NCBI GenBank assembly: GCA_017467965.1
Contig: JAFUJZ010000015.1
Location: forward strand, 1-17,988
From: Clostridia bacterium
GTDB lineage: Bacteria; Bacillota_A; Clostridia; UMGS1883
Reading direction: 5' to 3'
Length of the DNA: 17,988 nucleotides
In this document: positions 1 through 7,698 of the stretch, one piece after another
How positions within the stretch are numbered: position 1 is the first letter of the stretch
Layout: every line of letters begins with the position of its first letter
The notes under the pieces: generated by a model
What the model was told of the DNA's origin: nothing
Seen by the model: only the letters and a program-made list of their open reading frames with translations
Database searches by the model: none
Translations under genes and position numbers: made by a program

Positions 1-2
1 AA

Positions 3-101
3 GTTATTGATGACGCTGTATACTATTTTAATTATGTAAAACCTATCAGAAAGTTAAAAAGAAAACCGCCTGTTCAATACAGACTTGAACAGGCAGTTTA
101 A
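3..101 (+). CDS. IS3-family transposase (OrfB), C-terminal fragment, cut by the window edge
   Basis: Only the last 32 codons are inside the window, ending at TAA 99-101. The translation ends in YYFNYVKPIRKLKRKPPVQY followed by RLEQAV. This resembles the C-terminal tail of IS3-family (IS150/IS3 group) integrase-type transposases, where an F/Y-Y-N segment is followed about a dozen residues later by a P-V-Q-Y-R motif. The catalytic DDE residues would lie upstream, outside the window, so activity cannot be judged. The coding end overlaps a strong hairpin at 64-98. The family call rests on this short tail and on the inverted-repeat-like end near 140. Confidence 0.7.
   Translation, partial: VIDDAVYYFNYVKPIRKLKRKPPVQYRLEQAV
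58..98 (-). terminator. Rho-independent terminator inside the IS transposase tail, best on the minus strand
   Basis: A perfect 10-bp stem, 68-77 with 85-94, encloses a 7-base loop. Four outer A-T/C-G pairs (63-66 with 96-99) extend it past a U-G wobble on the minus-strand RNA; that position is a C-A mismatch on the plus strand. On the minus strand the stem is followed by GTTTTCTTTTT, a good U-tract. On the plus strand the next T-run is farther away. It would stop transcripts coming from the glycosidase operon before they run antisense through the transposase. Confidence 0.7.
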
Positions 102-162
102 AATATTCTTTTTTGTGTCTACAAAGTATTGACTACTTCATTATAAAACCGTCGATTTTTTG

Positions 163-1554
163 TTATTTTATTATTTCAAACAAGGTGTCAATTTTATTTA
201 CACTGCTGAAAACGTATGTTGTGCCCATGTTGGGTATTGTAACTTGACTACCTGCCGGGATAACATCAAAATACAATATATCTTCTTTTGAAAGATTTGA
301 TATATCGGAATCTTCTTTTATTGTAACAAGGGTTGCAAGCGAATCAAACTGCGGCAAAGCGTCTTTTGTCACTTTTACTGCCGCTTCTTTATCACCGCCA
401 GTAAGAGTTGTAACAGCAAACGCTTTCACCTTGCCGTTTGCCCAATCAAAGCCTATCGGCACAGATATATCAACGCTCACTTCATTTTCACCTTCTGCGA
501 GATTTTCGGCATAAATGGTTTTGTAGCCAATATTGATCATTGTACCGTCGTTTGCATAAAAAGCCACTACAAAGGTTACAACGTCCTTATAAGATGCAAA
601 GTTTTTATTGACCTTTACGCGTGTTACCTTATCGCCTGTTTCATTCATACCAATACCATTGATAGTAAATACGTCTCCCGAAATAATTGTAACAGGCAAG
701 CTTTCGCTTAAATCCGAAACCTTGCTCGTAACACGTACCGTCACCTTTTGTGCAGGAGTAAGAGGCTCCGTTTTGAACTCGCCGTCAGGGCTGATTGTGA
801 TGTTTGCATCTTCCAACACATACTGATTTGTTTCGTCATAGACTTCAAAATTAATTAATGAGGAGTTAATTCCATTCATTTCCAAATCGTTCCAGAAAGC
901 CGCTACGCTAAACTTTATCGAGCCTCCCGCAACAATGCTTTCTCCGTCAGAGGTAAGGATAAGCTTTGTAGGTGACGGAGTGTAGGCCTTAAGATTATCA
1001 ATATCGCATCCGAAAACATTTATATAGTGCGTTGCCGCATTGTTGCGGAGATTTACGTTATTGAAAACCTGCTTATTCACTCTTTCGCCGTTACTGTTAT
1101 ACTCCTCTAAGATAATATGTCCGTATGTAACAGGATTTGCGTCACGGTTAGTTCTGCCCAAAAAAGTCAGATGATACCACTTTCCAAAATCAACAGGGGT
1201 ATATTTTGTAAAATTATTACCTCCTGTTTGCAGTGCAAAATTACCGTCCTTTACTCTTATGCAGCTGTTCCATTTGCCCTTTTTCATAAAGGAAAATCCC
1301 GCACCTTCGTTATTAAATCTTATATCCAGCTCATACAGATAATCGCTCGATGTTTCGTAAGGCAGATGCCCTATGTCAATTCCGCCCTCTACATGGTAAT
1401 AACTGCTTTTGTCGGGTGCACCTTTCATAAGGGTCGCGTTTTCAATTTCAGTTTCGCAGTTATTCTCCATTATAATAACATCTTCTGCGCACACAGTGAT
1501 ACTTAAGGCAGAAAACATCATACAAAGTATAAATAATAAACCGTATTTTTTCAT
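163..1554 (-). CDS. Secreted LamG-like/Ig-like protein, partner of the GH2 glycosidase
   Basis: 463 residues with an N-terminal signal peptide (MKKYG, hydrophobic core, likely cut after VCA at about 23). Residues 25-192 look like a concanavalin/LamG-type beta-sandwich: the stretch FGKWYHLTFLGRT (123-135) and a closing DIDNLKAY (184-191) are typical of such carbohydrate- or ligand-binding folds. Residues about 198-292 and 295-385 look like two Ig-like beta domains; the second has the V-x-F-V-V-A-F-Y-x-x-D-G and V-K-A-F-A pattern seen in clostridial exported proteins. I see no catalytic motif. The start ATG overlaps the TAA of the GH2 gene by one base (TAATG), with AGGAGG eight bases upstream, so translation is probably coupled. 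The likely role is substrate binding or presentation outside the cell. The exact family is not identified. Confidence 0.75.
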   Translation of the reverse strand: MKKYGLLFILCMMFSALSITVCAEDVIIMENNCETEIENATLMKGAPDKSSYYHVEGGIDIGHLPYETSSDYLYELDIRFNNEGAGFSFMKKGKWNSCIRVKDGNFALQTGGNNFTKYTPVDFGKWYHLTFLGRTNRDANPVTYGHIILEEYNSNGERVNKQVFNNVNLRNNAATHYINVFGCDIDNLKAYTPSPTKLILTSDGESIVAGGSIKFSVAAFWNDLEMNGINSSLINFEVYDETNQYVLEDANITISPDGEFKTEPLTPAQKVTVRVTSKVSDLSESLPVTIISGDVFTINGIGMNETGDKVTRVKVNKNFASYKDVVTFVVAFYANDGTMINIGYKTIYAENLAEGENEVSVDISVPIGFDWANGKVKAFAVTTLTGGDKEAAVKVTKDALPQFDSLATLVTIKEDSDISNLSKEDILYFDVIPAGSQVTIPNMGTTYVFSSVNKIDTLFEIIK

Positions 1555-4500
1555 TATTCTGCCTCCTTATATGTAATTTCAAGTGTTTTTGTCTCTGTAT
1601 TGAGGTTTGTTTCTACGCCTTCGATATATCCCAAAAGCGGTGCAATCTCACACGATATATGACCTTTTTCGTTGAGATATGTTTCGGCGTTCAAAAGATT
1701 TTTTTCACTGCCGTTATTAATAAACAGCGTTGTAGAGCCGTTTACCACTTCAACGTTTTCGTAATTTCCGATACCGCCTATGATTTTAACCTCCAACGTA
1801 TGTCCGTCAACATATCCGGGTAGGTCATTTGTCCATATATACGGAATATGTGCGCCTTCACCAACCAAAGCGTCAAGCACCGGGATAACAGGACAAAGCA
1901 CGCCTGTTGTATTGTCAGGACGATACGGTGTCGATGAGAATACAACCTCTTTTCCATTAACTGTAACCTTGTATTCATCAACACTTCTTTCTTCTTCCTT
2001 TGCTATGTAAATCATATCGTTTGTAATTACCGCACCTGACGACAAAGGCTTAAGAGCACTTATCGTTTCGGGCTCAATTACTACAACCTCGCCCTGCTTA
2101 TAGCTTTGCTGTACATATTTGGCAAGACCGCCTTCTACCACAACGGGAACGCTCTTTATTGTTCTTGTAACAGGAAGCATGCCCTCTATTGATGCTGTAA
2201 GTGTTATTGTGCCTGCATTACGGGTGCTTCGCACAAAAATTCTGTTAACACCACATTCTGCATAAACAAAATCCTGACCGATTTCGTTCACATTGCTCCA
2301 GCCGTAGTTTTTAACCGCATCGCCTTCGCCGGAGTTGTATCCGCCTAAAAGAACACCCTCGCCGTTAACTTCAAGATTTATTTTGTCATAGCTCAAAGGG
2401 CATACATTGCCGTTTTTGTCAATTACCTCTAAATCAAAATAGCAAATATCACTGCCGTCAGCAAGAAGTCCCTCGGGACCCGTCACGGGAGTGAGGCGGA
2501 TTGTTTCCTTTTCACCCGCTGTGACAATTTCGTCTTCTGCAATAACCTCGCCCTTGGCATTATATGCCTTTGCGCTTACTTTACCCCTCTCCGTCACGTC
2601 AACATTGTCAAAATAGTATATGAATTCACTTCTCGGCTCACTGCATACACCAACGCTTGCATCGTTAACAAAGAGTTCAACCGAAGATATCTTATCACTG
2701 CCTATAACGTAAACAGTCTTGTTTTTAGGGTCACGCTGAGCCTTTTCTCCTGTAGAGGTAAAACTGTCACCCACTTTTTCCTTTACGTCATACCAATAAG
2801 TTTCTTCAGTAAGCTCAGGATAGCTCCAATGACCAATGATGTTTATTACAGGTGTTTCTGCCTGCATTGCCTGATAAGCATAAAACGCCTGTTTTTTAAT
2901 TCTTACCGGGTCAACCTTACCGCTGGTTCGGCAGTTTTCACTGCCCGAGTTACGTACATGCTGGTTTGAATCGCTCCATACAAGCGCCGCAGCCCCTGAG
3001 TAAAAATCATTGCCCGAATTACCGCCTATACGGTCACGGTAAAACTCTGTATAGCCGTATACGTTACTTATCGCAAAATCCTCACTTGTCAAATCGTGAA
3101 CGTCAAAGCCGTCCTTTTTCTTTGCTCCTGCGCCGAGCCATTTATTATTGTAATCATAATCCGGAGGCGAAAAATCATCCCATACACGTCTGGGCGCTTC
3201 TTCTCGAGCATACTCTGTTTCAATAATAGGCACAAACTTATTTATTGCTGCCATTGAGCTCTTTGACCATGCTGCATGACGATTGAGCATTGTACCGACA
3301 AATTCAGCCTCAGTCACCTGCTCTTGTGAGTTAAGTGTTCTGCATCCGGAAAAACGGTCTGTATATGGGTCAAGCTTTGCTTCAAGCTCTCCCATTTCCT
3401 TTAAGTGCTCGGGGCTTATCTGATTATTGCCCGATTCCCAGAAAAGTATAGACGGAGAGTTACGGAAGTAAATCATAGCGTCGCGCATTGCTTCAACACG
3501 CATATCCCATGTTCTGCCAGATACATCGCCCTCTTTATCGCCTGCAGGACAAACCGATACAACACCATACTTATCACCCGAACGAATAGCGTTGGGCTTA
3601 GGTGCAACGTGCATCCAACGTATAAAATTAGCGTTTGATTCTTTTACAAGCTGCATATCAATATCGGTAAGCCAGTCATTTGCAACGCCTATTACAGCCC
3701 ACTCGTTTGTTGAACGCTGTGCATATCCTGTGAGCCATACACTTCTGTCGTTTATTTTAAGCCCGCCGTCTTCAATATCGTATGTAACCTTTCGGAAACC
3801 TGTAGTAGTTTTAACAACATCGATAACCTTGCCGTTTTCAATAATCGATGTATACACATCATAAAGATGCGGTGCATCAGGGCTCCAGAAATTCAAGTTT
3901 TCAACTGTTGCACTTGCCGTTACATATGTAACATCAACTGTATCTGTAGGTGTGGGTGCGGGGTTTTCGTCATACGCATCATAGGGCACAACAGTTTTAA
4001 AGCTAACATCTTTGTCATTTGCTTTGGGTATTACCGCATCCTTTGAAAACGTTGCAATCAGCTCACCTTTAGAATTTACAACATCTGTCTTTAATACAAT
4101 GCTTTTGTCGGCATCTGTTTCGTTGCGGATTTCTGCCTTTACATTCACTGTTGCCTTGTGATTGCGTATATCAAAATCCGTAGCATAAATATAATTACCT
4201 GTTGTTTTCATGTTGCTGTACAAAGGCAACGTCTGATAAAGCATAGGCTTCACGTAAAGGTTTACATTACCTGTAATACCGCCCTGCACCTCATTAAAAT
4301 CCTTAGTATTCCACTGATAACCCCAGCCTGTATTACTGCCTGGTTCATCGCCGGGTTTTGTTTCGCTTACAACAAAGTTTGTACCTCGAGCGGCAGTATT
4401 ATCTGTTGCAACGGCAATAAGGTTGTCACCTTCCTTGATATACTCCGTTATATCAAAGCCCATGGCTGTTACACCGGCTTCATAATAGCCTGCCATAGCA

Positions 4501-4940
4501 CCGTTAACATAAAGATAAACAGTCTGTCTTACTGATTCAAATTCCAGTATAAACTTTTTGCCAACATGCTGTGCGGGGATTGTAATGTTTTTTCTGTAAA
4601 AGGAAAAACCGCGATACAATCCTGCCTCACCTGCATCAACACCCAATCCGTCAAAGGAATCCGTGGCGTTTATGGCATGAGGTACGCTGACAGTTTCCCA
4701 GTCAGAATCGTCATATCCCACCTCATAAAAGTTTTTGCCATCCTTTACCATAGATGCTGTTGCATCCTTTAACGGAACCGCAACATTAGGTCTTTTATAT
4801 TTCCAGTCAATATTCATGTTATAAATAACATTTTCTCCCACAGGAGGAGTATACCACTGCTCCTCTTCCGCCATTACCGTAAAAGGCAATAATTGCATAA
4901 TTAAAACTGCAATTACTATAAGGCTTATAGCTTTTTTCAT
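1554..4940 (-). CDS. Secreted glycoside hydrolase family 2 (beta-galactosidase-like)
   Basis: 1128 residues. A signal peptide (about 1-24, cut near VMA-EEE) is followed by a sugar-binding jelly-roll (about 35-230; ILEFESVRQTVYLYVNGAMA at 131-150 is the hallmark), an Ig-like domain (about 235-385) and a TIM barrel (about 390-700). GH2 signature 1 survives as FIRWMH (439-444). Signature 2 is RNSPSILFWESGNNQ (493-507): the position normally held by the acid/base Glu of the N-E pair is Asn506, with a Glu at 502. The nucleophile region is PIIETEY (571-577), with Glu574/Glu576. A DUF4982-like segment (VELFVNDASVG, 754-764) and an Ig-like GH2 C-terminal domain follow. Residues about 990-1128 resemble a copper-amine-oxidase-N-like stalk domain, possibly for wall association. 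It heads an operon with the LamG-like protein. The natural substrate is unknown. Confidence 0.88.
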   Translation of the reverse strand: MKKAISLIVIAVLIMQLLPFTVMAEEEQWYTPPVGENVIYNMNIDWKYKRPNVAVPLKDATASMVKDGKNFYEVGYDDSDWETVSVPHAINATDSFDGLGVDAGEAGLYRGFSFYRKNITIPAQHVGKKFILEFESVRQTVYLYVNGAMAGYYEAGVTAMGFDITEYIKEGDNLIAVATDNTAARGTNFVVSETKPGDEPGSNTGWGYQWNTKDFNEVQGGITGNVNLYVKPMLYQTLPLYSNMKTTGNYIYATDFDIRNHKATVNVKAEIRNETDADKSIVLKTDVVNSKGELIATFSKDAVIPKANDKDVSFKTVVPYDAYDENPAPTPTDTVDVTYVTASATVENLNFWSPDAPHLYDVYTSIIENGKVIDVVKTTTGFRKVTYDIEDGGLKINDRSVWLTGYAQRSTNEWAVIGVANDWLTDIDMQLVKESNANFIRWMHVAPKPNAIRSGDKYGVVSVCPAGDKEGDVSGRTWDMRVEAMRDAMIYFRNSPSILFWESGNNQISPEHLKEMGELEAKLDPYTDRFSGCRTLNSQEQVTEAEFVGTMLNRHAAWSKSSMAAINKFVPIIETEYAREEAPRRVWDDFSPPDYDYNNKWLGAGAKKKDGFDVHDLTSEDFAISNVYGYTEFYRDRIGGNSGNDFYSGAAALVWSDSNQHVRNSGSENCRTSGKVDPVRIKKQAFYAYQAMQAETPVINIIGHWSYPELTEETYWYDVKEKVGDSFTSTGEKAQRDPKNKTVYVIGSDKISSVELFVNDASVGVCSEPRSEFIYYFDNVDVTERGKVSAKAYNAKGEVIAEDEIVTAGEKETIRLTPVTGPEGLLADGSDICYFDLEVIDKNGNVCPLSYDKINLEVNGEGVLLGGYNSGEGDAVKNYGWSNVNEIGQDFVYAECGVNRIFVRSTRNAGTITLTASIEGMLPVTRTIKSVPVVVEGGLAKYVQQSYKQGEVVVIEPETISALKPLSSGAVITNDMIYIAKEEERSVDEYKVTVNGKEVVFSSTPYRPDNTTGVLCPVIPVLDALVGEGAHIPYIWTNDLPGYVDGHTLEVKIIGGIGNYENVEVVNGSTTLFINNGSEKNLLNAETYLNEKGHISCEIAPLLGYIEGVETNLNTETKTLEITYKEAE

Positions 4941-4971
4941 ATCCGTTCATCCTTTCAGATATTTATCTTAC

Positions 4972-5039
4972 TTTATATTTTAACACATATACATTTTCAT
5001 GAAAAGTGCAATAATTGTATTTAACATTGCAATTATTGC
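4972..5039 (-). promoter_or_regulatory. GH2 operon control region with two operator-like sites
   Basis: Upstream of the GH2 start lie GCAATAATTGT (5008-5018) and GCAATTATTGC (5029-5039), each near- or fully palindromic and together forming a 10-bp inverted repeat. Their centres are 21 bases apart, about two helical turns. A weak sigma-A promoter is possible downstream on the minus strand: TTTTCA (5005-5000), 17 bases, TAAAAT (4982-4977). The sites would then lie near -43 and -64, a place where activators often bind. Promoter and sites are inferred from sequence only; no regulator gene is in the window. Confidence 0.35.
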
Positions 5040-5040
5040 T

Positions 5041-5081
5041 AAATAAAAGGGATATCGCCCGAGGCAATATCCCTTTTATTT
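5041..5081. terminator. Bidirectional-looking terminator after the transglutaminase-like gene
   Basis: A 15-bp perfect stem pairs 5041-5055 (AAATAAAAGGGATAT) with 5067-5081, around an 11-base interior with a further CC/GG pair. It overlaps the stop codon (5076-5078) of the minus-strand gene. The A/T-rich stem ends give U-rich 3' ends in both directions, and the minus strand continues into the GH2 upstream region. Confidence 0.7.
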
Positions 5082-6551
5082 AGTATTAACACTGTCACAC
5101 AGTGGTGCGCAACCTTCCCATATAAAGGCTTCATATCTGTCAGCCTTCGGCATTGCAATTGTATATTTCCCTCTGTCTACAGCTTTTATAGCAATGAGTG
5201 TATTATCCTTGTCATATGCCGCAACATATATACACCAGTTTTTATCATATCGATTATCGTACGTATAATCAAGATGTACCCATTCTTCATCGGCGTAAAC
5301 ATTATTAATTTTAAAATATGAAAGCGAAACCAAACTATCAAGCTGTAATGATTGCATTTCATCTGCCGCATAATAACCTGTTTGATAATACAAGGTGTGC
5401 TCATTTACACTGAGCGAATATACTTCATATGACTCGTCTTCAACAGTTGCAATCTTTCGCGGCTTTGCATAATCATTTAAATTAACAACATAAATTTCAT
5501 TTTGCACATTGTAGATAAAACTTCCCGCATAAGGTGCAAAGCTCATATCATATTGGGGATACCAGCCGCTGTATCTTTGTGCATCGGGTGCAAATACCAC
5601 CTCCGAGCCTCCGTATTTGAGGTGATTTATTTTATACAGCTTCCCGTTTTTCTGCACATACCATTCTCCGCCTTGGTATAAAAACGGACTTGTATAATCC
5701 GTAAAATAATAATTGTCGAACCATGCACTTGTTGCGTTATATTCACTGTCCCAACCGTAATGACCTAAATCGCTTTCAAATTTACTGTCGCTCTTTAGAA
5801 AATACCTGTATGAGCAATAGCCAACATCATCATTCGGGTCGTCCCATGTTGCATCCACGTGATACCAGCTGCTGTCAATTTTGACCATATTCCACACATG
5901 ATTCATATCTCCGCTTCGTGCATAGCTGCATTCTACATCAGCTGCTCGCAATAAATATGTCATCGCTAAAGCATATGCCTGACAAACACCTGTCCGTTTT
6001 GTAAAAAAGTCATAAATATTATATATGGAATACGAATAATCATACGTGTGGTTTGTCACAACATAATTATGTATCAGCATAATTTTCTCAAGGTCTGTCA
6101 TAGAGCTGTCTATCATACTGAGTACATGTTCTTTTTCATTTTCAATTACTTTGTTAAGCTCTTTTAATTGTGATTGAGGGTACATATACGTAAATTTAAC
6201 CTTTGTTATATACGGAGTTGATGTTGTTGTATACCAATACTGATACCCGTCATGTACATAATAAAGCTCCGGATGCTCCATATATGCCGCACTTACAATA
6301 TACCCTATTCTGTCCTTACTAACCCTTGCAAAGGATATATTTATCTCCTCCATATATGTTTGCATACCCCTGACAATTTCATCTCTTGCCTGCTTTTCAC
6401 TGCTGCTTAACCCAAAAAGCTCCATTTCATCTTGTGCTGTTTCAACAACGGTGTAATCAAACAAATTTCCGTTTTCGCACAATTCCTCTGCTGATGCTCT
6501 TATGCCAAAGGCTATCACAAAAGCCGTAATCATAATCAAAACTTTTTTCAT
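5076..6551 (-). CDS. Secreted transglutaminase-like (cysteine protease fold) protein
   Basis: 491 residues from the ATG at 6551, chosen because GAGGGGATG lies just upstream and the product then opens with a normal signal peptide (MKKVLIMITAFVIAFGIRASA). An upstream in-frame ATG at 6602 would add 17 residues ahead of the signal and has no good ribosome site. A transglutaminase-core domain lies at about 145-260: Cys190 in GVCQAYA, His218 in NHVWN and Asp233 in HVDATWDDP form the expected Cys-His-Asp triad. The remaining C-terminal part (about 290-491) looks like beta-rich repeats (YNVQNEIYVVNL, LSVNEHTLYYQTGYY) that may bind a wall or surface ligand. Such clostridial proteins are thought to act as peptidases or cross-linkers at the envelope; the exact reaction is unknown. 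It appears to be transcribed alone. Confidence 0.8.
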   Translation of the reverse strand: MKKVLIMITAFVIAFGIRASAEELCENGNLFDYTVVETAQDEMELFGLSSSEKQARDEIVRGMQTYMEEINISFARVSKDRIGYIVSAAYMEHPELYYVHDGYQYWYTTTSTPYITKVKFTYMYPQSQLKELNKVIENEKEHVLSMIDSSMTDLEKIMLIHNYVVTNHTYDYSYSIYNIYDFFTKRTGVCQAYALAMTYLLRAADVECSYARSGDMNHVWNMVKIDSSWYHVDATWDDPNDDVGYCSYRYFLKSDSKFESDLGHYGWDSEYNATSAWFDNYYFTDYTSPFLYQGGEWYVQKNGKLYKINHLKYGGSEVVFAPDAQRYSGWYPQYDMSFAPYAGSFIYNVQNEIYVVNLNDYAKPRKIATVEDESYEVYSLSVNEHTLYYQTGYYAADEMQSLQLDSLVSLSYFKINNVYADEEWVHLDYTYDNRYDKNWCIYVAAYDKDNTLIAIKAVDRGKYTIAMPKADRYEAFIWEGCAPLCDSVNTK

Positions 6552-6655
6552 TTTTTCATCCCCTCTACATTTATAGACACAAAAAATTCCAAAAGGTTGC
6601 ATAATTTGAAAATATTATCTCTATAAATATAAAATGCTACGTATCATATTTATGT

Positions 6656-6683
6656 AAAAAAAGTGAGAGTTGCCTCTCACTTT
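6656..6683 (-). terminator. Terminator of the mutarotase-like/rnhA/comEA operon
   Basis: A perfect 10-bp stem (6660-6669 with 6674-6683) with a 4-base loop is followed on the minus strand by a run of T (complement of the A-run 6656-6662). The stem starts within the last codons and stop of comEA, a compact operon end. Confidence 0.85.
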
Positions 6684-7216
6684 CCTACATAAAACTTATC
6701 ATACAGCTTCTTTGCTGTTGTTTTGCCCAATACATCATCAAGCTCAAGTACACTGACAAAGCCACCGTGTGTTTCGCGATAATTAATAATCTGCCTTGCT
6801 CGGTCCTCACCGATGCCATCTACGAGTGTATAAAGCTCTTCTTCCGTTACGGTGTTAAGATTAAAGGCACCGTTTTCTACACTGCCCCTATACGGCACAA
6901 CGATTTCTTCGCCGTCTTTTAAATATGCCGCAAGATTAACCCCGTCAACAAAAGCATTTTCGTCAAAACCGCCTGCAATATCGATTATTTCACGCACTCT
7001 TGTCCCGTATTTGACCTCATAATAACCGCTCTTTTTCACCGCACCTTTAACGTGTACGGCAATAATGTTTTTTTCGTCGGTATAATCGGTTTTCTTCGCT
7101 CCATTTGAAATAAAAGCTGTTATCATAAACACACAAATGAGCACCACCGCCACAACGGTTATGATTATTGTGCGTTTTTTTGTATTATCGTCCTTTAAAT
7201 CGCCTAAGTTTGCCAT
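6677..7216 (-). CDS. comEA: ComEA-like DNA-binding competence protein
   Basis: 179 residues: a short cytoplasmic N-terminus, one membrane segment (about 16-38), an SLBB domain (about 50-110; VHVKGAVKKSGYYEVKYGTR and a closing GEEIVVPYRG) and a helix-hairpin-helix domain (118-179; NLNTVTEEELYTLVDGIGED then ARQIINYRETHGGF). This order is that of ComEA, the membrane-anchored receptor that binds incoming double-stranded DNA on the outer face of the cytoplasmic membrane. It follows rnhA by 11 bases with AGAGG before the start. A terminator ends the operon directly after it, so the channel gene comEC, often its neighbour, is not here. Natural competence is possible but not shown by this gene alone. 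Confidence 0.88.
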   Translation of the reverse strand: MANLGDLKDDNTKKRTIIITVVAVVLICVFMITAFISNGAKKTDYTDEKNIIAVHVKGAVKKSGYYEVKYGTRVREIIDIAGGFDENAFVDGVNLAAYLKDGEEIVVPYRGSVENGAFNLNTVTEEELYTLVDGIGEDRARQIINYRETHGGFVSVLELDDVLGKTTAKKLYDKFYVGK

Positions 7217-7227
7217 AGTTACCTCTG

Positions 7228-7698
7228 TCAGATAGTGCTTTCATACACCTCGTCATGAATAAGGCTACCAGAATTATACGCCTCAACTGCCAGAGCATCG
7301 CAGCGTTCGTTATACTCATGCCCTGCATGACCCTTGAGCCATACAAGCTCAACCTCATGCACTTTGAGTTGGGTAAGTATCCTCTCCCATAAATCGGGGT
7401 TAAGTGCTTTTTTACCGTCGGATTTTTTCCAGCCTTTTTTCTTCCATGAATATACCCAACCGTTCTTTATCGCATCTACAAGATACTTTGAATCGCTGTA
7501 CAACGTTACTTTGCAAGGCTCTTTCAACGCTTCCAATCCTACAATTGCAGCTAAAAGCTCCATACGGTTGTTTGTTGTAAGCACAAAGCCCTCACTCATA
7601 ATTTTTTCATGACCGTTAAATGTAAGTATCGCACCGTAACCCCCTTTGCCGGGATTACCGCTGCAAGCACCGTCTGTATATAAATTTACTTCTCTCAT
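7228..7698 (-). CDS. rnhA: Ribonuclease HI
   Basis: 156 residues, the usual length of bacterial RNase HI, which cuts the RNA strand of RNA-DNA hybrids during replication and R-loop removal. The four metal-binding acidic residues are visible: Asp9 in YTDGACSGNPG, Glu47 in NNRMELLA, Asp69 in YSDSKYLVD and Asp134 in NERCDALA, plus His124 in LKGHAGH. A basic handle-like segment, SWKKKGWKKSDGKKA (84-98), is present. The ATG overlaps the TGA of the upstream mutarotase-like gene (ATGA), so the two are probably translationally coupled. comEA follows in the same operon. Confidence 0.97.
   Translation of the reverse strand: MREVNLYTDGACSGNPGKGGYGAILTFNGHEKIMSEGFVLTTNNRMELLAAIVGLEALKEPCKVTLYSDSKYLVDAIKNGWVYSWKKKGWKKSDGKKALNPDLWERILTQLKVHEVELVWLKGHAGHEYNERCDALAVEAYNSGSLIHDEVYESTI

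Larger units (their letters stand above)
1..140 (+). mobile_element. Right end of an IS3-family insertion sequence
   Basis: After the transposase stop at 101 about 40 bases remain to a plausible element end at 140. Read inward from 140 on the minus strand, it begins TGAAGTAGTCAATACTTTGT and continues with AGACA. The same pattern (TGAA, CAA, TTTGT, AGACA) occurs at the inner end of the IS on the right flank (from 17848), which supports both boundaries. The other end and any target-site duplication are outside the window. The next gene stops at 163, only 22 bases away, so the element sits directly downstream of the secreted two-gene operon. Confidence 0.55.
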
